The translations under genes were made by a program, and so were the position numbers. The notes under the pieces were generated by a model. The model ran no database searches. It saw nothing but the letters and a program-made list of their open reading frames with translations, and was not told the origin of the DNA. Shown here in pieces: positions 1 to 7,863 of a DNA stretch of 64,000 nt. Origin of the DNA: JAJPKK01 sp035311445 (GTDB lineage Bacteria; Pseudomonadota; Alphaproteobacteria; Rhizobiales; Xanthobacteraceae); the NCBI GenBank assembly GCA_035311445.1, contig DATGCX010000027.1, positions 1-64,000 on the forward strand, read 5' to 3'. The stretch's first letter is position 1. Each line of letters starts with the position of its first letter.

Positions 1-839
1 TCGAGCGCTGCTACTGCCGGCTCAAGGATTTCAGGCGGATTGCCACTCGCTATGACAAACTCGCCAGAAACTTCTTTTCCAGCGTGTGTCTCGTCGCCGC
101 CGTCGCCTATTGGCTCTAATCAATTGAGTCTGGACCCTAAGCTAGCTTCTGGCGATCGTGGAGGTCTCCATTACGATGCGCTCATCAGGAAAAGCGAAAT
201 TCCAACCGTCCTGGTTGCTTTTTGCGGGACCGTGGCGACGAGCTGGCGGGACTGGTTCGCCAATTTTTCGTGGTTTACCGGCCTGATTCCAATCGAAAAT
301 GAGTATGCCGTCGCCCGGCAGGTGTTGTCTCGGTACGAGATGAGGTGAAAAAGCACTTTGGGGATAGTCCCGTTGCATATGTTGCGACCGGGCACTCGCT
401 TGGGGGCGGACTTGCACAGCATGTCGCCGCAGGATTTCCGTGCGTCGATGCCGGGGTGTTCGATGCCTCGTTTGTCAAAAATACATTTGTGTACGCCCAA
501 CCCTTCGAGCAGTCGATCACGATCCATATCTACGACAAGCACGACGAACTGACGAATCTGCGCCACAGGCTCGGTCTTGCGGAGCATGATTCGAGCACCT
601 ACCGCTGGTATCCAATCGAGCTTGTGCCGTGCCCGCCGGGAAAGCTCTGCCACGCCATGAATCCATTTGTCATCGGCATGGCAAGGCTCGTACTCGATTG
701 TCAGATCATCAGAACAAAGGAATGCACGATCCCCGGTGCCGACACCCGCGCCCAGGGCATATATTGTCCGTCAGCCGACGGCATAAATGACACAGAATTC
801 TGCGGATCAGCGCTGCGCCGGCTTGGGATCAGCAGGTGA
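1..839 (+). pseudogene. Class-3 lipase-like gene, split by a frameshift and cut by the window edge
   Basis: Two reading frames together make an alpha/beta-hydrolase of the lipase class 3 type. The first is open from the left edge to a TGA at 346-348 and carries an oxyanion-type motif, AFCGTVATSWRDW. The second starts at GTG 345 and runs to 839 with the nucleophile-elbow motif TGHSLGGGLA near its residue 16. In intact lipases these motifs sit in one chain, so a one-base shift around 340-348 is the simplest reading. The GTGA stop/start overlap would also allow coupled translation of two halves. The reading end abuts the helicase gene at 845. The 5' end may lie outside the window. Substrate is unknown. 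Confidence 0.6.
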
Positions 840-844
840 ATCCG

Positions 845-3085
845 ATGGAATTCCGCATTGCCAATACCTTTACCGACAGCCTTGCCCGCCTCACGAGCGA
901 CGAGCAGAGAGCGGTGAGGATGACGGCGCTCGAGTTGCAAATCAATCCAGCCAATCCAGGCATAAGCTTCCACAAGCTCGATAAGGCGAAAGATAAGAAT
1001 TTCTGGTCGGTGCGGGTGAGTAGCGACATCCGGCTGATCGTCCATCGCATCGAACAGAGTCTCATGTTGTGCTACGTCGATCGCCACGACAAGGCCTATG
1101 ACTGGGCTGAGCGCCGCAAGCTGGAGACGCATCCGAAGACGGGCGCCGCGCAACTCGTCGAGATCCGCGAGACCATCAAGGAGATTATCGTTCCGGTTTA
1201 CGTACCGCCGGCGGACACGCCGCAACGCGCGCCGGCCGTAAAACTTCTTTTCACCGACATGACGGATGACGAACTGCTCGGTTATGGCGTACCGGCCGAA
1301 TGGCTCAATGACGTAAGAAACGCGACCGAAGATACTTTGCTGAAGTTGGCCGATCATCTTCCCGCTGAGGCGTCGGAGGCCTTACTTGAACTCGCGACCG
1401 GCGGGAGGTCACGCATCCCCACGTCTGCGAAGGCTGCTCGTCCTGCAGTACCTTACATGGAATACCGGCTTCCCCCGGAAAGTCGCTTCGAATCAGCCGG
1501 TTTTGCGGATTCCGCCGAGTTTGATCGAGGCCAAATTGGTTCTGTTCGTATGGCGGAGCACCTTGCTTTCGACCATTCCGACGCCCGCCGCAGGTTCCGA
1601 ACCATTAAGAGCGTGGAGGAATTGCAACGCGCGCTTGATTACCCGTGGGACAAGTGGACGGTCTTCCTCCATCCCGACCAGCGGGACCTAGTGGAGCGCA
1701 GCTACACCGGTCCAGCACGCGTGTCCGGCTCGGCCGGCACCGGCAAGACCATCGTCGCGTTGCACCGCGCCGCCCATCTTGCCCGCGCGAACCCCGACAC
1801 CCGCGTACTCCTGACGACCTTCTCGGATACGCTGGCAAGTGCGCTGCTTACACGGCTGCGGCGTCTGTTGAGCAATGAACCGCGTCTTGCCGAGAGGATC
1901 GACGTCTGTTCCCTCAAGGCCATCGGGCTGCGACTCTACAAGGCGCATATCGGACCGCCGGCGATTGCCGACCGGGAAGTGGTGCGCGGGCTGATCCGGG
2001 AGGCGGCCGGTGAGGTGGGCGGCCACAAGTTCAGCCAGCGCTTCCTGCTCACCGAATGGGATCACGTGGCAGACGCCTGGCAACTGACGACTTGGGAGGA
2101 ATACCGCGAAGCTCCGCGGCTGGGCCGGAAAACGCGCCTCCCGGAAGCGCAGCGCAAAGTGCTGTGGTCAATGCTCGAACGCGTTCGCGCCGGGCTACAA
2201 TCGCGGGGGCAGATCACCTATGCAGGCCTGTTCACGTCTCTGGCGGGAGTGCTATCGAAAAGCAAGAAGATCGTGTTCGACTTCGCAGTGGTGGACGAGG
2301 CACAGGACTTGGGCGTCGCCGACATGCGCTTCCTCGCTGCCCTCGGTGGAAACCGTCCCAATGCGCTCTTTTTTGCTGGAGACCTAGGCCAGCGCATCTT
2401 CCAACAGCCGTTCTCCTGGAAGTCCCTCGGCGTGGATGTCCGCGGCCGGTCGACAACCCTGCGAGTGAATTACAGGACCTCCCACCAGATCCGTACCCAC
2501 GCCGACCGCCTGCTTGGTCCGGTGCTCACAGACGTGGACGGCAATCGCGAGGACCGCGGCGAGACGGTTTCCGTGTTCAATGGTCCTACACCGGTGGTCC
2601 GCTCGCCTCAGAGCGAAGCCGAGGAAACGAAGGCGGTCGGCAGCTGGATTGCGGAACTGGCGAAGAGCGGGATGGCGCCGCATGAGTTCGGTGTGTTCGT
2701 CCGCTCGGAGACTCAGCTTGACCGCGCAATTGCCGCTGTGAAGGAGGCGGGCATCGCCTTCAAGATTCTCGACGAACACGTGGAGACCGCAAGCGGCCAC
2801 GTGTCGATCGGCACCATGCACTTGGCGAAGGGCCTGGAGTTCCGCGCAGTGGCCGTCATGGCCTGCGACGACGAAGTGATTCCGCTGCAGGAACGCATCG
2901 AGGCGATCGGCGACGACGCCGACCTGCAGGAAGTCTATGACACCGAGCGCCATCTACTCTATGTCGCGTGCACCCGGGCTCGGGATCATCTGCTGGTGAC
3001 AGGGGCTTCGCCGGTGTCGGAATTCCTCGACGATTTAACGGAACCTTATAGCGCCTCGGTCGCAGAGGCCCCACGGGCGCTATGA
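845..3085 (+). CDS. RelE/ParE-like domain fused to UvrD/Rep-type helicase
   Basis: About 746 residues. The first ~95 residues resemble the RelE/ParE toxin fold (KDKNFWSVRVSSDIRLIVHR, then a short beta strand with CYVDRHD). The rest is a superfamily 1 helicase: Walker A GSAGTGKT near residue 297, Walker B VVDEAQDLG near 483, motif IV-like LRVNYRTSHQIR, GTMHLAKGLEF, and motif VI-like YVACTRARDHLL near the C-terminus. The ATP and DNA motifs look intact. ATG 845 is chosen because AGGTGA lies five bases upstream; GTG 836 is an alternative that would overlap the lipase stop. Similar fusions are usually annotated only as DEAD/DEAH or UvrD-like helicases, with no firm role. DNA repair or phage defence are both possible. 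Confidence 0.85.
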   Translation: MEFRIANTFTDSLARLTSDEQRAVRMTALELQINPANPGISFHKLDKAKDKNFWSVRVSSDIRLIVHRIEQSLMLCYVDRHDKAYDWAERRKLETHPKTGAAQLVEIRETIKEIIVPVYVPPADTPQRAPAVKLLFTDMTDDELLGYGVPAEWLNDVRNATEDTLLKLADHLPAEASEALLELATGGRSRIPTSAKAARPAVPYMEYRLPPESRFESAGFADSAEFDRGQIGSVRMAEHLAFDHSDARRRFRTIKSVEELQRALDYPWDKWTVFLHPDQRDLVERSYTGPARVSGSAGTGKTIVALHRAAHLARANPDTRVLLTTFSDTLASALLTRLRRLLSNEPRLAERIDVCSLKAIGLRLYKAHIGPPAIADREVVRGLIREAAGEVGGHKFSQRFLLTEWDHVADAWQLTTWEEYREAPRLGRKTRLPEAQRKVLWSMLERVRAGLQSRGQITYAGLFTSLAGVLSKSKKIVFDFAVVDEAQDLGVADMRFLAALGGNRPNALFFAGDLGQRIFQQPFSWKSLGVDVRGRSTTLRVNYRTSHQIRTHADRLLGPVLTDVDGNREDRGETVSVFNGPTPVVRSPQSEAEETKAVGSWIAELAKSGMAPHEFGVFVRSETQLDRAIAAVKEAGIAFKILDEHVETASGHVSIGTMHLAKGLEFRAVAVMACDDEVIPLQERIEAIGDDADLQEVYDTERHLLYVACTRARDHLLVTGASPVSEFLDDLTEPYSASVAEAPRAL

Positions 3086-3150
3086 CAATCGATGGACTGC
3101 TTCTGCTGTCTTAACATTTCGTAGCAAAGTTCGAGGGCATCAGTTAGGTA

Positions 3151-4577
3151 GTGGGGAGGGGAGACTTGAGCCCTTATGTATTTGGCTTCGCTCTTGCCTG
3201 CATACTAGAGCTGTTGCTTGCGGGCTGGGGGACTGCCCGCAAGAGCCGAGCAAACCGCGCACGCTTCGAAAGCGATCTGCGAGCGCTCCGAACCGAGGTC
3301 GCGCGCACCGCGGAAGTCTGCACGCTTACGAGCACAAGGGCGGCAGCAATCGGAAATGCCGTCCCAGGGGCCATAAAGGAGGTAATGTCGCGATTAGGGA
3401 GTCTGCAAGATCGCGCGACGGAATTGGGCGATCGGCTTAGCGAGATTGCAGGTCGAGTTGAGGCCTCGTCCGAACGAGTTGACGTTGTGACATCACACAC
3501 GCAGCCAATCAACGCTCTCACAACGGAAATCGCCGATATAAAGTAGATCGCTTGCGAGATGAGGTCGCAATTATCCGAAGTGCAAGACCGCGGCGAAGGA
3601 ATATGCGATCGGGTCAACGAGCTCGCGGGCCGAATCGAATTTTTGTCCGGACAAGTTGATCTTGTGAAATCACTCAGGCGGGGGATTGAGGCGGTTACCA
3701 GGGATACCCCTCAGATAAAGACGGATGTTGATCAAATAAAGAAGAGCGTTGATCAAATAGAACGCCGTATTGCAGCTCTTCAAACGCGTGCAACTTCGAC
3801 ATCTGAGATTAGTCGCGCCCCGAACGCAGAAAGCGAGGGTGTTACCACTCATGATATTGCTCCTAAAAACCGCGGCGGCGGTCCGCGAACACCAGATCGA
3901 GGAAACGGTGAAGGGAAACCGATCCGCAGGTCATCACTCCTTCGACCACAACTCGTCGCTCGGCGGGATACTGGCGATTGGCAGATATACGTTGATATTG
4001 AACACGAAACGATGGAAGCCCTGTGTGTCGTTCACGGAGAGGCTCAGCTGAATGAAGGGAATGGGGTGGGGCCGCGCTTTTTTGGGCCCCTCCTTGATCT
4101 GAGAAATCCATCAGAGTTATCTCCAATGGCAGTGAGCCAATCGAATCGACGTTGATCACGAAAGATAAGCCAGCGCTCTTTTTCCGAATGGTTCAAGACG
4201 GCTTTGCAAGAAGCGTGCGGCATCCTTCCAGCGGACTCAACCTCGCTGTCGTCCCGATGGACTGGCGGTACAACGACGTCATTTCGGGCTCGCCCCCCGC
4301 TGAGCCGGAGCCTCTCGGCATTGCGGGGTATACGCTTCACTACTATTCCCCAGATCACGGCAGGCCGCTGGCATTCGAAGGTCGACCCGAGCTCACCGCG
4401 CCAAAATCGGAGTTTCGACTTGTCGGCCGTCAGTTGGTCGACGCCGAACAGCGAATGGGGCCGCTCTTCATCGGCGATCCCCCGACCCTGCACGCAGGCT
4501 CCGATGGGATGCAAGTTCAAACGATCGCCGCAACTCAAGCGCGGACCAGTCGAACAATATCTCGGTCGCATTCTTAG
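3151..4577 (+). pseudogene. Membrane-anchored coiled-coil protein, interrupted by an amber stop and a frameshift
   Basis: An N-terminal membrane segment (YVFGFALACILELLLAGW) is followed by amphipathic repeats. A TAG at 3544-3546 stops the frame, yet the same frame resumes directly and carries a second copy of the repeat: the pattern QDRATELGDRLSEIAGRVE before the stop matches QDRGEGICDRVNELAGRIE after it. Near 4098 the frame is lost again. A frame opening at 4098 gives protein-like sequence (KSIRVISNGSEPIES, then YTLHYYSPDHGRPLAFEG) to the stop at 4577, which fits a one-base deletion at a gatctgag stretch. No known family is recognised. Its position beside another anchored coiled-coil gene suggests an envelope function. 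Confidence 0.6.
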
Positions 4578-4595
4578 CGATTGGAAATACAGCAG

Positions 4596-5207
4596 ATGAG
4601 TGCCATGCCAAATTCCGCACAATCCGAGTTGCCCGGCGTCTCGTTGCCCGTAGATATGTCACTGGGTGAAAGTACTATTCGCCCGATCGGGCTGAAGAAT
4701 GACTGGTCTCCAGGCAAGCGGTGGTCGCACGGCAAACGGGCCCTGCTCGTCTTTGCCCGCTTCTTGATCACATTCTGCATCGGTGTAGCTGCGGCCTTGG
4801 TTTGGCAGTTCTACGGCGACGAGTTCAGAGAGAGGACCGCTAGCTCGTTCCCGCAGCTTGATTGGTTGAAGCCGCAGACCGCGCTCGTTGCACAGACCGC
4901 GCCCGAAACCATCCCACAACCCGAGCCAGCCAGCCCTTCTCCTGACCAACAGCAGCTCAACACAATGTCGGTCGATCTTGACGCTGTGCGGCAAAACGTC
5001 GACCGAATAGCCAACAGTCAAGAGCAGATCACACGCAGAATCGATCAACTTGCGGCCGACCAAGAACAGATGACACGCGAACTTACCAGACTTCAGTCTG
5101 TCACTCAGTATCTCCTTTACAAGAGTTCAGAGCCGACACTGCGGCCTGTCCCTAGCCCTGCGCCGAAGCCCGTTCCGCGGCCGCCGCAGGCAGCGACGGC
5201 ACATTGA
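4596..5207 (+). CDS. Hypothetical membrane-anchored protein with coiled coil and proline-rich tail
   Basis: About 203 residues. A cytoplasmic N-terminal part is followed by one membrane segment near residues 50-70 (FARFLITFCIGVAAALVWQF). Then comes a periplasmic region with a predicted coiled coil (DAVRQNVDRIANSQEQITRR and following) and a Pro-rich C-terminus (PVPSPAPKPVPRPPQ). Small proteins of this plan are frequent, often multicopy, in Bradyrhizobium relatives, but no function is assigned. ATG 4596 was preferred to the in-frame TTG 4581; ATG 4605 is also possible. It follows the broken coiled-coil gene on the same strand. Confidence 0.7.
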   Translation: MSAMPNSAQSELPGVSLPVDMSLGESTIRPIGLKNDWSPGKRWSHGKRALLVFARFLITFCIGVAAALVWQFYGDEFRERTASSFPQLDWLKPQTALVAQTAPETIPQPEPASPSPDQQQLNTMSVDLDAVRQNVDRIANSQEQITRRIDQLAADQEQMTRELTRLQSVTQYLLYKSSEPTLRPVPSPAPKPVPRPPQAATAH

Positions 5208-5424
5208 AGGCGGCACGAGGGATCGGTCGCACCCATCAGGCCGGTGTACTGTCCGATTTTCGGCAGCCAGGGCCGGTCACGACCGCCATGGTTTTTGCCG
5301 GTCTTTTCGGGCCAGGCCGCGCCCACTTGTCGTAGAAGGCACATTTTGTGTGCAGTGATCGGCCGGTTGGGATTAGGTGTGTCGTTCGCGAGTGATCCCG
5401 CAGTACGCCTACAAGGGCGACTTC

Positions 5425-6125
5425 GAACGGCTCTACTTCGCGGAAACGAAAAAGAAGTCCTTTCGTCCCGGCAGCGGGCTGGTGGCGCTTGTTGGTGGCG
5501 TCCATGACGTCGTCGCGGACGTAATCGAACAGCCGGCGCACTTCGTGGCCCGGCATTGAGTTGCGCCACGAAGGCGCGGGCGAACGGGCTGTTGACGCCG
5601 TCGACGTCATCGGCCGCGACTTCGCTGTCCTTGGCGGAATAGACCACCAAGCGTTCCGGGCCCCGGCCCGGGAGGCGGAGCCAGACCCCGGTCGACGCTG
5701 CCGCGTGACCCGGCGGTGCGGCGCATCTGCTCCTTGAACGGATTGACGCGGCAGGCGTCGAGAACCACAAGCCGCAATGCGCTGGCACCGCCAATCGCAC
5801 TCAGCAATTCCTCATAGGACACGGTCTCGGCCTTCACGTCGCGATCATCGACAAGCCTGGCATCGAGGGGAATGAGATAGTTGACCCGATTGATTTCGAT
5901 GCCGTGGCCGGCAAAATAGATCAGCGCCCAGTCGGCGTTATCAGCCTGATCGCGGAACACACGCAGCGCCTTCACCATGGCGTCGTGGTCGAGGTCCGTC
6001 GCCAGCTCGACGGTCTCAAAGCCCATTTGCCGCAGGCCAGGGATCGAGGTTTGGCGGCTTTGAGCCGCGGGCATTGAAGTAATTAGGAATCGCCCGGGCT
6101 GCGGATAGGTTGAACTCTTGGTCAC
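5425..6125 (-). pseudogene. Caspase-like peptidase (C14 family), truncated and frameshifted
   Basis: The first frame (6125 down to about 5640) has the catalytic His context IYFAGHGIEINRVNYLIPLD and the catalytic Cys context LVVLDACRVNPF of bacterial caspase-like proteins. After the arginine-rich stretch the homology moves to a second frame (VVYSAKDSEVAADD, NSPFARAFVAQL) and then a third (HEVRRLFDYVRDDVMDATN), which needs at least two indels. The usual N-terminal strand with the ALVIGNSNY-type motif is missing. It therefore cannot make a normal product. It lies just downstream of mosA on the same strand; bacterial caspase-like and WD40 proteins often occur together, and a WD40 gene is two genes away. 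Confidence 0.8.
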
Positions 6126-6149
6126 AAGAGATTTGGCGTTTGCGTATGA

Positions 6150-6995
6150 TCAGTCCTTGCGGACGATTGTTCCGACATGCTCGCCGCGGAGCGCTCGTTC
6201 CAGAAGCTCGGGCTTCAGTCCATTGACGATCTGGAATTGCTTGACCTGGCGGGCGTTGGCGAGGAGATCGATCAGGACGCGGTCAAACGGGAGCGTCGCC
6301 AGATTACGCCGTCTGAGCTCCGAGACAGTGATGTCGCCGATGAACCTGGCATCTGAATTGAGCTTGGGATCGGCGTCGTAAAGTCCGTCCACGTCCTTGA
6401 TCAGGTTGTGACTAGCGCAGCCGTAGCATTCGGCAAGCAGGAACGTGCCGGCGTCGGTGCGATGTGGCGGGATGCGTCCGAAACGGGGCGTGTGCTCCCA
6501 AATCGAAAATGGAGGATCGCCGTTGCAGATTACCCCCGGGGCCGATCTGATAAAGAAGGGCAGCATGTGCCCGAGAATTTCAGGCGGGATGGCGACGACA
6601 CCATGTGGTGCCAGCAGTGTGCCAAGGAGATGTGCATTGCCAAGCGCGTCGATGATCCGAAGCTGGGCCAGCACGCCAGTCGGCAAGCCGAGATCCATGC
6701 CGATCGAAGTTACATGGCGGCTACGCACACCGCCGCCGGTGCCGATTACCAGTTTGAATTTTTCAAGGATTCTGGCGAGGGCTTCGACCAGCGGATAAAC
6801 CGCTTGCTTGCCTTTGTCCATGATCGAGCGGCCACCAACCTTGACGACGTGGCAGAATGGCAGCATCGGAACGACGGGAGTTTCAGTTGACGACATGACC
6901 TGCTTGTCGAGCAGGCTCTCGCGCATCAGCATCGATTCGACGTGGTGGCGCTTGTCGATCGGGATTTCCCGCCCCTCAGGGACTTGTCCGGTCAT
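6150..6995 (-). CDS. mosA: Molybdenum storage protein, alpha subunit
   Basis: 281 residues, amino-acid-kinase (UMP-kinase-like) fold. MosA and MosB form a hexameric cage that packs polyoxomolybdate using ATP, known from Azotobacter vinelandii. Visible motifs are VVKVGGRSIMDKGKQAVYPL, the glycine-rich LVIGTGGGVRSRH, GRIPPHRTDAGTFLLAE, the nucleotide-site segment KDVDGLYDADPK and the terminal GEHVGTIV. It matches the alpha subunit better than beta. A GCGAGG ribosome site precedes ATG 6995. The mosB stop is 15 bases upstream, so the two are cotranscribed. The region that is PPYHHHEF in the Azotobacter alpha subunit, as I recall it, is PPFSIWEH here, so some metal-cluster ligands may differ. Confidence 0.88.
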   Translation of the reverse strand: MTGQVPEGREIPIDKRHHVESMLMRESLLDKQVMSSTETPVVPMLPFCHVVKVGGRSIMDKGKQAVYPLVEALARILEKFKLVIGTGGGVRSRHVTSIGMDLGLPTGVLAQLRIIDALGNAHLLGTLLAPHGVVAIPPEILGHMLPFFIRSAPGVICNGDPPFSIWEHTPRFGRIPPHRTDAGTFLLAECYGCASHNLIKDVDGLYDADPKLNSDARFIGDITVSELRRRNLATLPFDRVLIDLLANARQVKQFQIVNGLKPELLERALRGEHVGTIVRKD

Positions 6996-7010
6996 GATGT
7001 AAGCCTCGCT

Positions 7011-7823
7011 TCAGGCGGTGATCACGGTTCCGACCGGCTCACCGTTTAGCGCGCGCGTCAGATTGCCCCGATTCAAGCCGTTGATGACCTGGACCGAGCG
7101 GCGGTTTCTGGCATTCTTCATCAATTCGAATACGGTCCGCTCCAGCACCACGTCGACCAGATCAAGCTCGGCAAGTTCGTCAACCGTGATCTTGGGAATG
7201 AACTTGGCGTTCGGGTCCTTCTTGGGGTCAGCTGTGTAGAGACCCTCTTCGTCCTTGACGTAGATCATCGAGCGGGCACCCAAGGTCTCACTGATCAGGT
7301 AGCACCCGGCGTCGGTCCGGTGCGGCGGAACGCGGCCGACCTCCGGGTTCGGCTGCCAATACGCATACGGAGGCATACCGACGCAAACACATGCCTGGCG
7401 CTCGGCAAGATAGAGTGGCATCTGGGCGAATTGCGCCGGCTCGATCGATGGGATTCCGTGCTTGGCGAGGAGATAGTGGATCATCTTCGCGTTTTGGATG
7501 CTCACGAAGAAGCCGAGCACACTCAGCACACCGGTTGGCATGCCAAGGTCGAGCCCGATGCTGTAAGCATGACGCGCCCGAGTGCCAGCTCCGGTGCCAA
7601 TGATCATCTTGTGCCTGGGGAGATTTTCGACGATCTCGTCTATGAGCGGAAAGACCGCCTCCCGACCGCGATCGATAAAGCTCTGTCCGCCGATCTTGAT
7701 GACGTTCGCGTCCGGCAAAATCTGGATGACTGGCTGCCGATCGAGCCTGGCCATCTCTTCTTCGTCGCTGTCGCTGCCGGTTACGAGTGCGGTGGTCAGT
7801 CGATCCAGGGTTTGGCCGTCCAT
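7011..7823 (-). CDS. mosB: Molybdenum storage protein, beta subunit
   Basis: 270 residues, the length of the Azotobacter beta subunit as I recall it. Motifs of the amino-acid-kinase family are VIKIGGQSFIDRGREAVFPL, the ATP-binding loop IGTGAGTRARHAYSIG, RVPPHRTDAGCYLI, VKDEEGLYTADPK and GEPVGTVIT. ILPDANVIKIGGQS and TRALNGEPVGT place it with beta. ATG 7823 is chosen because GGGGAGG sits six bases upstream; longer upstream starts would run into the WD40 gene. The WD40 stop lies 40 bases upstream and mosA 15 bases downstream, so a WD40-mosB-mosA transcript is likely. It should act in the cytoplasm as part of an alpha3-beta3 molybdate store. Confidence 0.9.
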   Translation of the reverse strand: MDGQTLDRLTTALVTGSDSDEEEMARLDRQPVIQILPDANVIKIGGQSFIDRGREAVFPLIDEIVENLPRHKMIIGTGAGTRARHAYSIGLDLGMPTGVLSVLGFFVSIQNAKMIHYLLAKHGIPSIEPAQFAQMPLYLAERQACVCVGMPPYAYWQPNPEVGRVPPHRTDAGCYLISETLGARSMIYVKDEEGLYTADPKKDPNAKFIPKITVDELAELDLVDVVLERTVFELMKNARNRRSVQVINGLNRGNLTRALNGEPVGTVITA

Positions 7824-7863
7824 CGTGCACCTCCCCACGGCTTGGCGCTGTTTTATGCTGTGA

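Noticed and set aside
4044..4622. Minus-strand frame opposite the coiled-coil pseudogene
   Set aside because: The plus strand gives the more protein-like sequence (YTLHYYSPDHGRPLAFEG) and continues the upstream gene.
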